From the NCBI GenBank assembly GCA_964501335.1, contig CAZCTC010000010.1:96760-160759 (forward strand): a stretch of DNA of 64,000 bases. Reading direction: 5' to 3'. This stretch comes from CAZCTC01 sp964501335. GTDB lineage: Bacteria > Chloroflexota > Anaerolineae > B4-G1 > SLSP01. A model generated the notes under the pieces. It saw nothing but the letters and a program-made list of their open reading frames with translations, was not told the DNA's origin and made no database searches. Below are positions 53,122 through 60,903 of the stretch, piece after piece (positions within the stretch are counted from its first letter, which is position 1; every line of letters begins with the position of its first letter). A program made the translations under genes and the position numbers.

Positions 53122-54900
53122 GTGAGTGATCGTTTGCAATCTTCTTCATCTGTTCGTTATAAAACAGCTCGTTTAATTTTATGGTTTAATGCTTTCTTTT
53201 TGACTGGGGCGACTGTTCTGAGCCTTGGGTTGTTTATATTAAAAAGATTCTATCAACCCGGTTATGAACCTGCCTGGATTAATTTTTTTAGCACAATTGC
53301 GTTATTTGTTTCTGTATGGGTTTCTTTATATCGGATCCGGTATTCTCTTTTTCAAGGTTTTTATTTATATGGCTGGTTGGGGTTGATTTGTATTACTATA
53401 GTGCTTTTTTATAATGTTTTTGTAGAGCATGAGGTTGAAATTCCTTTTATTGTTTTTGCGTTGCATATTGGGATTTTTGCTGCCGGATTGATCCTGGGAT
53501 TAAGATATGCGTTGATTTATGCCACCGTAGTCAGTGTTATTGTGACCATAGTGGGATTTTATTGTAAGAATACAGGATTTGCGGTTGCTGCGGTCGGTCT
53601 GGCCTACGGCATGACCCTCCCTTCCTGGCTGGTGGATCAGCTGGAGCGCGATCTGCGGAAAAGCGAAGAGAAATTTATTACGATCTTCCGGGATGCGTTG
53701 GATGTGATTCTGGTGGTGGATCTCGATACCCGGGTGATTCTCAAGGTGAACCGGGCGGTCGAGACGGTGTTGGGGTATGAATCCGAGGTGTTGTTGGGCC
53801 AGCCGGTTTCGATTTTATGGTTGCCGGAGGGGGAGCTTTCCAGTTACCATTTCTGGGAAGATTTGCGCACCAGGAAGGCAATTTTTGAATCGACTTCGTT
53901 CCGGCGGGCTGACGGGCTGCTCTGTCCGGTGGATTTGACGGCGACGGTGATCCCCTGGGAAGATCACAATGCGGCGCTGGTGACGCTGCGCGATGTGACG
54001 GAGCGCTATTATGTGGAGGAGCAACTGCGCCGCCATCAAGAACAACTGGAACAGCAGGTGCAGGATCGTACGGGGGAGTTGCAGACGGCCAACGATCAGT
54101 TGCGGATCGAGGTTTTGGAACGGCAACGAGCCGAAGAGACGTTGCGGGATCAGGCTGTGGAGCTGGAGGCCCGGAATGTGGAGCTGGATGCGTTTGCCCA
54201 TACGGTGGCCCACGATCTGAAAAATCCCCTGACTAATTTGATCGGCTTCAGCAATCTGCTGGAACGACGTCTGGAACGCCTTTCGCCCGACAAAATAGCT
54301 TCGTATGTGCAGATGATCGGTCAAAACGGCCGCAAGATGAACAACATCATTAATGAGTTGTTGTTGCTGGCCAGTGTGCGCAAGATTGAAGAGGTGGAGC
54401 GCGATGTGCTGGATATGGCCACCATTGTGCATGAGGCGCAGGATCGCCTGCGGGATATGCTGGCCGAATCTCAGGCGGTGGTGACGGTGCCCGAGCAATG
54501 GCCGCCGGCTTTCGGTTACGGGCCCTGGGTGGAAGAAGTATGGGCCAACTATATCAGCAACGCGATCAAGTATGGCGGAGTGCCGCCGCGGGTGGAGTTG
54601 GGCGCTGAGCGGCTGGTGGATGGGCGGGTGCGCTTTTGGGTGCGCGATAACGGCAAGGGATTGACCCTTGAGGAACGGGCTCAGCTTTTCACGCTTTTTA
54701 CCCGGCTGGATAAGGTCCGGGCCCGGGGGCATGGTTTAGGCCTTTCGATTGTGCGGCGGATTGTGGAGAAATTGGGCGGTGAGGTCGGTGTGGAGAGCGA
54801 AGTAGGGCAGGGAAGCTGTTTTTCCTTTATTTTACCGGCGGCTGCGGTATCTATGGCGGTGCAGCCCACGTCGACCCCGTTGCTGGGCCGGCAGGATTGA
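53122..54900 (+). CDS. Sensor histidine kinase (membrane sensor-PAS-coiled coil-HisKA)
   Basis: Kinase of 592 residues. The N-terminal membrane block (about 15-175) is homologous to those of the two kinases at 47.5-51.6 kb (shared YQPGYEPAWINFFS-like stretch). It continues with PAS (FRDALDVILVVDLDTRVI), a Gln/Glu-rich coiled coil (about 300-360), HisKA (FAHTVAHDLKNPLTNLIGF) and HATPase (DNGKGLTLEERAQLF, GHGLGLSIVRRIVEKLGG). Start: GTG 53122 with AAAGGAG. The first roughly 460 nt are AT-rich (about 33% GC on 53281-53340) and the rest GC-rich (about 60% on 54541-54600), with the change near 53590. tupB follows after 10 nt. Confidence 0.9.
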   Translation: MSDRLQSSSSVRYKTARLILWFNAFFLTGATVLSLGLFILKRFYQPGYEPAWINFFSTIALFVSVWVSLYRIRYSLFQGFYLYGWLGLICITIVLFYNVFVEHEVEIPFIVFALHIGIFAAGLILGLRYALIYATVVSVIVTIVGFYCKNTGFAVAAVGLAYGMTLPSWLVDQLERDLRKSEEKFITIFRDALDVILVVDLDTRVILKVNRAVETVLGYESEVLLGQPVSILWLPEGELSSYHFWEDLRTRKAIFESTSFRRADGLLCPVDLTATVIPWEDHNAALVTLRDVTERYYVEEQLRRHQEQLEQQVQDRTGELQTANDQLRIEVLERQRAEETLRDQAVELEARNVELDAFAHTVAHDLKNPLTNLIGFSNLLERRLERLSPDKIASYVQMIGQNGRKMNNIINELLLLASVRKIEEVERDVLDMATIVHEAQDRLRDMLAESQAVVTVPEQWPPAFGYGPWVEEVWANYISNAIKYGGVPPRVELGAERLVDGRVRFWVRDNGKGLTLEERAQLFTLFTRLDKVRARGHGLGLSIVRRIVEKLGGEVGVESEVGQGSCFSFILPAAAVSMAVQPTSTPLLGRQD

Positions 54901-54910
54901 GGTTTTACCG

Positions 54911-55618
54911 ATGGAGGTGATCTGGGCCGGGTTGATTGAAGGCTTGCGCTTGTTTTTTACCGGTGATCCGGCTTTGTGGACCGTGATCGGACGCTCGGCT
55001 CAGGTGAGCGGGGTGGCGTTGCTGGTGAGCAGTTTGTTGGGCGTTCCCGCCGGCGCGGTGTTGGGGCTGACCCGTTTTCCTGGTCGGCGTCTGGTGCAGG
55101 CTCTGGTTTATACCGGAATGGGGCTGCCGCCGGTAGTGGTTGGGCTGGCGGTCTATCTGTTGCTTTCGCGCAACGGCATCCTCGGGCCGTTGCATTGGTC
55201 CTGGGTCCCCGAACTTTTTACCCCTGAGGCGATGATTTGGGCTCAGGTGGTGATTGCCGTGCCGATGGTGGTGGGCTTCACGATGGCGGCGGTGGCCGGG
55301 GTGGATCCTGAACTGGGGCGGCAACTGGCCGCTCTGGGGGCGACGCGGTTGCAGGTGGGCCTGGCGGTGCTGCGCGAGGCGCGTTTGGGGGTGCTGATCT
55401 CGATCATCGCCGGGTTGGGGAGCATTATTTCCGAGGTTGGGGCGGTGATGATGGTGGGCGGCAATATTGAGGGCTATACGCGGGTTTTGACTACCGCTAT
55501 TATGCTGGAGACCCGGCAGGGCAATTTCGATCTGGCGATTGGATTGGGGCTGGTTCTGTTGGGCCTTTCGTTTGTGATCAATCTGGCGATGACTTTGTTG
55601 CAGGGAAAGGGACGTTGA
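54911..55618 (+). CDS. tupB: Tungstate-type ABC transporter permease
   Basis: Membrane permease of 235 residues with five to six helices. The cytoplasmic EAA-type loop is ALGATRLQVGLAVLREARLG, and the TupB signature SEVGAVMMVGGNIEGYTRVLT is followed by LETRQGNFDLAIGLG. The permease imports tungstate, or possibly a related oxyanion, with TupC and a periplasmic or lipoprotein TupA. No TupA gene lies in the window. It overlaps tupC by ATGA and is 10 nt after a sensor kinase, so the kinase and transporter may share a transcript. Confidence 0.9.
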   Translation: MEVIWAGLIEGLRLFFTGDPALWTVIGRSAQVSGVALLVSSLLGVPAGAVLGLTRFPGRRLVQALVYTGMGLPPVVVGLAVYLLLSRNGILGPLHWSWVPELFTPEAMIWAQVVIAVPMVVGFTMAAVAGVDPELGRQLAALGATRLQVGLAVLREARLGVLISIIAGLGSIISEVGAVMMVGGNIEGYTRVLTTAIMLETRQGNFDLAIGLGLVLLGLSFVINLAMTLLQGKGR

Positions 55619-56346
55619 TGACGGCATCGATTTACAGGTTGGAAGGGGTGCGCCGGCTTTATCAGGGGCGGCCCGTGGTGGATATCGCGCAGCTGGATGT
55701 GGAACCGGGAGAGATTCTGGCGATTGTGGGGCCAAGCGGGGCGGGAAAATCGACGTTGTTGCGGCTGCTCAATTTTTTGGAGTTTCCTGACAGCGGTACG
55801 CTTCATTATCGCGGGCACTCTGTGACGCATGAGTCGGTGACGCTGGCGCTGCGTCGTGAAGTGACGACAGTCTTTCAACGGCCGGCGTTGCTTTCAATGA
55901 GCGTGATGGAGAATGTGACTTACGGGTTGCATCTGCGCGGCGAGCGCGGGGGGCGGGCCCGGGTGGAGACGGTGCTGGAGCGGATGGGGCTGGCGGCCTT
56001 GAGCAAGGCGCCGGCGCGGACGCTTTCCGGCGGTGAGGCGCAGCGGGTAGCTCTGGCCCGCGCGTTGGTGATCCGGCCGGCGGTGATGTTGCTGGATGAA
56101 CCTACGGCGAATCTGGATCCTTACAATGTGGGGTTGATCGAATCGGTGGTGGCCGGGATGAATCAGGAAGAAGGCACGACGATGGTGCTGGTGACCCATA
56201 ACATTTTTCAGGCCCGCCGATTGGCCCGGCGCGTTGTTTTTTTGCTTAACGGGCAGGTTGTTGAGGTCGCTCCGAGCCGGGCCTTTTTTGAAATGCCCGT
56301 CGATCCGCGAACGGCGGCTTTTGTGCGCGGCGAGATGGTTTGTTAG
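55615..56346 (+). CDS. tupC: Tungstate-type ABC transporter ATP-binding protein
   Basis: ATPase of 243 residues. Walker A GPSGAGKSTLL (about 42), Q-loop in TTVFQRPALLS, signature LSGGEAQRVALARAL (about 140), Walker B VMLLDEPTANLDP, and switch His in LVTHNIFQA. The pairing with tupB and the PALLSMSVMENV stretch fit the tungstate family. Its last 4 bp overlap the 3' end of the convergent CMK-like gene, with no separate terminator. Confidence 0.92.
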   Translation: MMTASIYRLEGVRRLYQGRPVVDIAQLDVEPGEILAIVGPSGAGKSTLLRLLNFLEFPDSGTLHYRGHSVTHESVTLALRREVTTVFQRPALLSMSVMENVTYGLHLRGERGGRARVETVLERMGLAALSKAPARTLSGGEAQRVALARALVIRPAVMLLDEPTANLDPYNVGLIESVVAGMNQEEGTTMVLVTHNIFQARRLARRVVFLLNGQVVEVAPSRAFFEMPVDPRTAAFVRGEMVC

Positions 56347-57020
56347 GCTAGAGCTTCGGTGATCAATTTGACGGCGCGGGCCTGATCGATGACGCCGGTG
56401 TTGATGACCAGATCGTAGAGCAGGGGGTCCAGCCAGTTGACCCCGAAGTAGCGCCGCATATACTGAGTGCGGATTTTATCGCTTTGGCGAACCCGTTTTT
56501 GAGCTTCTTGCGGGCTTATTTTCATCCGTTCGGCGATCGTTTGGACTCGTTGGGCCTCCGGTGCGACGATCAACACGCGCAAGATAGCAGGTGTGTCGCG
56601 CAGGATAATCTGGCCTCCCCGTCCCACGATGAGGGCATCACCTTCTTGGGCGAATTCTCGGATGACCTGACGTACGAGATCGATGTAATAGTTGCTGGAT
56701 TCCAGCGGCGAGCTTTCGGGGTAGAGCATCCAATCGTTGTAGATATAGGGTTCGCGTAGGCTGGCGCTGGGGACCAGAGGGACGAGGGGCATGAGGGACA
56801 TGGATTGCAGGATGCGGTGGATTAACTGCGGGGCGATATTTCCAGATTCCCGAATTTCCATTTCATTGATCAGGGATTCCTGGTTGCCGCCGGCAATCTC
56901 GGCGGCTCGTTGTAAAATTTCCCGATCCAGGTAGCGCATTTTGAGGATTGCGGCCACTTCCGTAGCGATGTAACTGCCTTGACTGCCAAGTTGCCTTGAG
57001 AGGGTGATTACGTTGTTCAT
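56343..57020 (-). CDS. Cytidylate kinase-like protein (CMK2 family)
   Basis: P-loop kinase-like protein of 225 residues. The N-terminus ITLSRQLGSQGSYIATEVAAIL matches the cytidylate-kinase-like family PF13189, in which the loop lacks the canonical GK(S/T). RYLDREILQRAA follows, then DALIVGRGGQIIL and RVRQSDKIRTQYMRRYF, a typical lid. The true substrate of this family is not established. It is transcribed against tupC and upstream of nothing else on its strand. Confidence 0.88.
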   Translation of the reverse strand: MNNVITLSRQLGSQGSYIATEVAAILKMRYLDREILQRAAEIAGGNQESLINEMEIRESGNIAPQLIHRILQSMSLMPLVPLVPSASLREPYIYNDWMLYPESSPLESSNYYIDLVRQVIREFAQEGDALIVGRGGQIILRDTPAILRVLIVAPEAQRVQTIAERMKISPQEAQKRVRQSDKIRTQYMRRYFGVNWLDPLLYDLVINTGVIDQARAVKLITEALA

Positions 57021-57176
57021 ATCTGGCCTCCAGGTTCCGGAGCTGATAGTTTAAGTCTAGCACAGCCTGCTTGCTTTGCAATTCATTCGCATTAAAATCT
57101 TACCTGTGCGGTGGGCATTTTTAATCCCGCTTTTTTGGGCTACTGTACAGGCCGTTAAAATCGAAGGGAGCAATTG

Positions 57177-57536
57177 ATGGAGAATCGATCCAGACCCGGG
57201 TTGGAACCGGTGGAACAGTTGATTGAACGGCTGGGGGCCGGGGCTGCCTTTGGGGCGCCGACGCAGGTTGAAGGCGGCACGGTCATCCCGGCGGCGGAAG
57301 TTCAGATCGGCTTTGATTATAGTGCCGGGGCCGATTCTGAAAACGGCGCTGGCCGGGCGCATGCCTGGGGCAAAGCGGCTCCGCGCGGATTTATTCAGGC
57401 TACCGAACAGGGCATCGGCTACCGTCCGGCGGTCGATCCGGTGCGGATTGTCATTGCTTCTTTGTTGACCTGGGGTTGGACGGTTTACTGGATCACGCAT
57501 ATGGTGCGGGCTCTGGCCCGGCGCCCCAAAGGGTGA
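57177..57536 (+). CDS. GerW/YtfJ-family protein
   Basis: Protein of 119 residues: VEQLIERLGAGAAFGAPTQ, then GGTVIPAAEVQIGFDY, a Gly/Ala-rich loop, and PRGFIQATEQGIGYRPAVDP, the pattern of GerW (YtfJ) proteins, which support germination in Bacillus spores but also occur in non-sporulating bacteria. A short C-terminal hydrophobic stretch (IVIASLLTWGWTVYWITHMV) is present, so it may sit at the membrane. ATG 57177 follows GAAGGGAG; TTG 57174 is an alternative. A repeat block begins about 50 nt later. Confidence 0.85.
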   Translation: MENRSRPGLEPVEQLIERLGAGAAFGAPTQVEGGTVIPAAEVQIGFDYSAGADSENGAGRAHAWGKAAPRGFIQATEQGIGYRPAVDPVRIVIASLLTWGWTVYWITHMVRALARRPKG

Positions 57537-58051
57537 AAATGCAGCGGAAGTAGACAGCATCAAGTAGACAGTAGACAGCCTGTGTCGCCGGGGCAGCTCT
57601 GGAAAGGGCTATGTTTTCGTGCTTAGCCCTCACCCCAACCCCTCCCCATGCAGTAGTACCGGTGTAGCGCGCTTTCGGGTGATTCCTGGTGAAGATGCGC
57701 GGCCGGCATGGAGGTGAGGGGCTTAAGATGACGTCGCCGGGGCGGCTCTGGAAAGGGCTATGTTTTCGTGCTTAGCCCTCACCCCAACCCCTCCCCATGC
57801 AGTAGTACCGGTGTAGCGCGCTTTCGGGTGATTCCTGGTGAAGATGCGCGGCCGGCATGGAGGTGAGGGGCTTAAGATGACGTCGCCGGGGCGGCTCTGG
57901 AAAGGGCTATGTTTTCGTGCGCATCAGAATGCGCACGAAAACATCAACAAAAAACTCTCTCCCGATCCTGCGCGGCGTAGCTTAGGGGGAAAGTATCATT
58001 TGCGGGACGCCACAGGGTTGACCTGTTTTCAGGACCGTCGTGAGGTGATTT
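57537..58051. repeat. Repeat block: AGTAGACAG motifs, 149-bp tandem repeat, R1 copy
   Basis: 57549-57578 has three AGTAGACAG-like units. Two nearly identical 149-bp units follow (57584-57732 and 57733-57881), with a third partial unit to 57920. Each starts GTCGCCGGGGC, includes the left arm of an R1 hairpin (ATGTTTTCGTGC), then an insert whose ends are inverted repeats (TTAGCCCTCACC and GGTGAGGGGCTTAA). The third unit continues as an intact R1 copy (57882-58013; stem ATGTTTTCGTGCGCAT, loop CAGA). An RBS for the 58052 ORF closes the region. Confidence 0.82.
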
Positions 58052-58183
58052 ATGCCTTTTGTGGAAGAAACCGATCAACAAATTACCCTTGAGTTCAATT
58101 TTCTGGATATCCCCCTGTTGATTTATATGCCGGGTAGCACAAAGCCGCTTGTTCATTATCCCGATAATCGAAGTAAAAGGTAG
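58052..58183 (+). CDS. 43-residue small ORF ahead of the 58190 gene
   Basis: ATG 58052 follows GAGGTGA by 5 nt and runs 43 codons to TAG at 58181-58183, 6 nt before the next ATG. The protein starts MPFVEETDQQITLEFNFLD, has a short hydrophobic centre (IPLLIYM) and a basic end. I do not recognise it. Its RBS and tight spacing to the next gene suggest coupled translation, but it may also be a non-coding leader. Confidence 0.45.
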   Translation: MPFVEETDQQITLEFNFLDIPLLIYMPGSTKPLVHYPDNRSKR

Positions 58184-58189
58184 GGTGAA

Positions 58190-58696
58190 ATGAAGCGGAT
58201 CAAATTGCTGAGGCCTATGCGAGAGCCACCGCGTTACGATGTCTATCTGGTTCTGCGCGAGCGGATTTTGACGACTCGTCCCGAGGATCTGGGCGTGCCG
58301 GCCGAGACGGAAGGCCGGGAGCCCTGGGGTGTTTTGATGGAAATGGCCTATCCTGACGGCATGGCTTCGCTGGTGGCGATGGGAACGGGGGATGCCAGCC
58401 TCTATTTCAGCAGCGGACAGGGGGTCCTGGGTGATCTCCATCAGCGACGGGTACGCCAGGCAACCCAGGCTTTTGTCAAGGCGGCGCGGCATTATCTTTC
58501 CTGGATGTTGCCGGCTGAGCAGTGTCCTTTACCCGGGATGGGACAGGCGCGGTTCTATATTTTGACACCGGATGGGGTCTTTACTGCGGAGGCCGGGATC
58601 ATGGAGCTGATCGGGCGACGGCATTCTCTGGCCCCTTTCTTTTATGCCGGGCAGGATGTGATTACAGGGCTGCGAATGGCGACGGAAAAGCAATAA
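58190..58696 (+). CDS. Conserved hypothetical protein
   Basis: Soluble protein of 168 residues; family not recognised. Order of visible features: RPMREPPRYDVYLVLRERIL, a beta-rich section MEMAYPDGMASLVAMGTGDASLYFSSG (Gly at turns), an amphipathic helix RQATQAFVKAARHYL, then GQARFYILTPDGVFTAEAG and a C-terminal helix. The layout resembles a roadblock/profilin-like alpha-beta fold, but that is a guess. RBS GGTGAA is weak. It is 6 nt after a possible small gene and 19 nt before corA. Confidence 0.7.
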   Translation: MKRIKLLRPMREPPRYDVYLVLRERILTTRPEDLGVPAETEGREPWGVLMEMAYPDGMASLVAMGTGDASLYFSSGQGVLGDLHQRRVRQATQAFVKAARHYLSWMLPAEQCPLPGMGQARFYILTPDGVFTAEAGIMELIGRRHSLAPFFYAGQDVITGLRMATEKQ

Positions 58697-58715
58697 TCAT
58701 AGAAGGAGCTGATGA

Positions 58716-59693
58716 ATGATCCGTTCGGTTTATCATCCCAAAGCTGGGCCGGTGGAGTTCAATATAGATTTCAATCGGCTGAAGGTCGCCGTTGAGGATC
58801 GTGAAGGTATGGTGTGGGTCAGTCTGGAGCATGCCTCAACGGATGAGGTCTATGCGGTACTGCGCGATATCTTTCATTTTCACCCGCTGGCGATTGAAGA
58901 TTGTCTGAGTGAGGAGTATCAGCCTCCCAAGGTAGACGATTTTGACGATTATATTTTTGTGATCATGCATGCTCTCCGGCCGGAATTTCCTCTTGATCAG
59001 CTCGATACGAGGGAGTTGAATTGTTTCCTGGGGTGTAATTATGTGGTTACCTCGACGGTTGCGGAGGTTATGCCGCCGGTACAGGATGTCTGGGACCGAA
59101 TCAAGCGGGATGAGCGGTTGTTGCATCGCGGCGCTGATTTCCTTTGCCATGCCCTGTTGGATGCACTGGTCGATAATTACATGCCGATCCTGGACATTAT
59201 GGATGAACAGCTGGATCGGTTGGAGGCCGAGGTGTTGGATCGGCCCCGCGCCGATACCTTGCAGCAGATTTTAGGACTCAAACACAGTGTATTGGTATTG
59301 CGGCGGGTGGTTTCACCTCAACGCGAGGTGATGAACCGGCTCAGCCGTGACGAATTTGCTCAGATCACCGAGGATCGGCGCATCTATTTCCGGGATATTT
59401 ACGACCATCTGGTGCGGGTCAATGATCTGAGCGAGTCGGTGCGGGATGTCATCAGCGGGACGCTCGATACCTATCTTTCGGTGACATCCAATCGGCTCAA
59501 TGAAGTGATGAAGGCTCTGACCGTGGTTTCGACGATTTTTCTGCCGCTTTCTTTTATTGCCGGGGTTTATGGGATGAACTTCGAGTTTATGCCGGAATTG
59601 CACTGGCGGTACGGCTATCTTTTTGTCTGGGCTGTTTTCATTGGGGTGGCCTGGTTTATGGTGCGGATTTTCAGGAGGCAGGGGTGGTGGTGA
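58716..59693 (+). CDS. corA: CorA magnesium/cobalt transporter
   Basis: Divalent-cation channel of 325 residues. It has a cytosolic alpha/beta N-terminal domain, a long helix (about 190-270), then two C-terminal membrane helices with the selectivity motif YGMNFEFMPE (GMN near 284). Family features such as ALLDALVDNYMPILDIMDEQLD and IFLPLSFIAGVYGMN are intact. ATG 58716 follows AAGGAG by 7 nt. The next gene starts 1 nt after the stop, indicating one transcript. Confidence 0.95.
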   Translation: MIRSVYHPKAGPVEFNIDFNRLKVAVEDREGMVWVSLEHASTDEVYAVLRDIFHFHPLAIEDCLSEEYQPPKVDDFDDYIFVIMHALRPEFPLDQLDTRELNCFLGCNYVVTSTVAEVMPPVQDVWDRIKRDERLLHRGADFLCHALLDALVDNYMPILDIMDEQLDRLEAEVLDRPRADTLQQILGLKHSVLVLRRVVSPQREVMNRLSRDEFAQITEDRRIYFRDIYDHLVRVNDLSESVRDVISGTLDTYLSVTSNRLNEVMKALTVVSTIFLPLSFIAGVYGMNFEFMPELHWRYGYLFVWAVFIGVAWFMVRIFRRQGWW

Positions 59694-59694
59694 A

Positions 59695-60690
59695 ATGGAA
59701 CTGGATTGGTTTGAGGTAAATCGTGCGGCTGTTCAGCAGCGGGTCGCCTGGCTGAAAACTGAAATGGACGGGGTGGTATATGTGGGTTCTTCAGCTTTAC
59801 ACGATCTGGTGGTGACGAAGTCGGGATCGTGGCTGGAGCTGGGTTTTGTCGATCCTACGTCTGATGAAGTCATGTCCCGGCTCGATCTCGACGATCCTTT
59901 GAATTTACTTTCTCCTTATATGCAGTCGATGATGCTGGGACTTCTCTGGCGTCCTGAGCCGCAGCAAGCCTATCTGATCGGGTTTGGCGGCGGCAATATC
60001 CCCCTGGTTTTACATCATTACTATCCCGAATTGACGATTGAGAGTGCGGAGATCGATCCTGAGGTTGTGCGGCTGGCCTGCGCTTATTTTGGGGTGGTTC
60101 CGGATGACCGGTTGCGAGTTGCGGTGGAAGATGGACGTGCCGGGCTGGAGCGAGGAATGCCGGGACAGTATGATATGGTCTTTGTCGATGCCTTTCGCGG
60201 GACGGGCTATGGGCCATATCATTTGGGGACCCTGGAATTTTTCCAGCTTTGTAAGGAACGATTGGTCGACGGGGGCGTGTTGGCGATCAATCTCTATCGG
60301 GGCGATTTTCTCTGTTGGGAGAAGATGAAGACCCTGATGACGGTCTTCCCGGAAGTGCTCTGTGTGCCTTTGCACAATGCCGCCGTCCTTTTTGCTTCCA
60401 ATGCGCGGCCGGGTGATATTGAAGCCCGTCTGGCCGGGTTACAGGAACGGCATCATTTTACTTTTCCTTTTGTAACACAGGGGCGAAAGTTGATGCCGCT
60501 CTTAGAACTGGCGGCGATGAATGGGGCTGATTGGCACGCGGCGCCGATTTTGCGGGATGGGGAGCTGCCGCCGGGGTATTGCGAGCAGATTTCGGGACGC
60601 AGTACGATTTTCAGGAAGGCTTTGCCGGAGGATCTCTGTCCCTGCGGTTCAGGGAAGCTGCTCAAAGTGTGTCATGGTCGGGATCAATAA
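59695..60690 (+). CDS. Spermidine-synthase-like methyltransferase fold with SEC-C tail
   Basis: Protein of 331 residues. The central Rossmann fold has motif I (YLIGFGGGNIPLVL), an acidic residue in ESAEIDPEVV, and FVDAFRG, as in spermidine synthases and related non-SAM-methylating enzymes. The C-terminus ends with a SEC-C zinc motif, CPCGSGKLLKVCHG. ATG 59695 is 1 nt after the corA stop; the ORF could start earlier, within corA, but that is unlikely. Whether it makes a polyamine is not clear, and the SEC-C tail is unusual for this fold. Confidence 0.85.
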   Translation: MELDWFEVNRAAVQQRVAWLKTEMDGVVYVGSSALHDLVVTKSGSWLELGFVDPTSDEVMSRLDLDDPLNLLSPYMQSMMLGLLWRPEPQQAYLIGFGGGNIPLVLHHYYPELTIESAEIDPEVVRLACAYFGVVPDDRLRVAVEDGRAGLERGMPGQYDMVFVDAFRGTGYGPYHLGTLEFFQLCKERLVDGGVLAINLYRGDFLCWEKMKTLMTVFPEVLCVPLHNAAVLFASNARPGDIEARLAGLQERHHFTFPFVTQGRKLMPLLELAAMNGADWHAAPILRDGELPPGYCEQISGRSTIFRKALPEDLCPCGSGKLLKVCHGRDQ

Positions 60691-60903
60691 ATCAATTTTT
60701 CGTGGCCGCCTTCTAAGGCGACCACGAAAAATCAAAAAAGTTATCCATCTATGCAGTTGGTTGGGAGAAAAATCTATTTTTTCGCGCGCCGTCTGCGGCG
60801 CGCGAAAAAATAAACAAAAAAATTTCCCCCATCCAGCGTGTCGTTTCGAGCCGAACAAAAGCCTTTTGCGGGACGCTAAAATGCTAACCGCACAAGTTGA
60901 AAA
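60691..60903. repeat. TCTA-loop hairpin and R1 copy between convergent genes
   Basis: 60696-60731: 16-bp stem with one mismatch (TTTTTCGTGGCCGCCT), loop TCTA, flanked by T and A runs. 60776-60881: R1 copy with stem ATTTTTTCGCGCGCCG, loop TCTG, the ATAAACAAAAAA tail, core CCAGCGTGTCGTTTCG and end TTTTGCGGGACGCTAAAA. Both hairpins can terminate transcription from either side. Confidence 0.8.

Noticed and set aside
47554..54900. Phosphorelay complete within the cluster
   Set aside because: No response regulator lies between 41 and 64 kb; pairing with the NarL-type regulator at 37.9 kb is only possible, not shown.
57174..57536. Evidence for sporulation from the GerW-like gene
   Set aside because: The family occurs in many non-spore-formers and no other sporulation gene is present.
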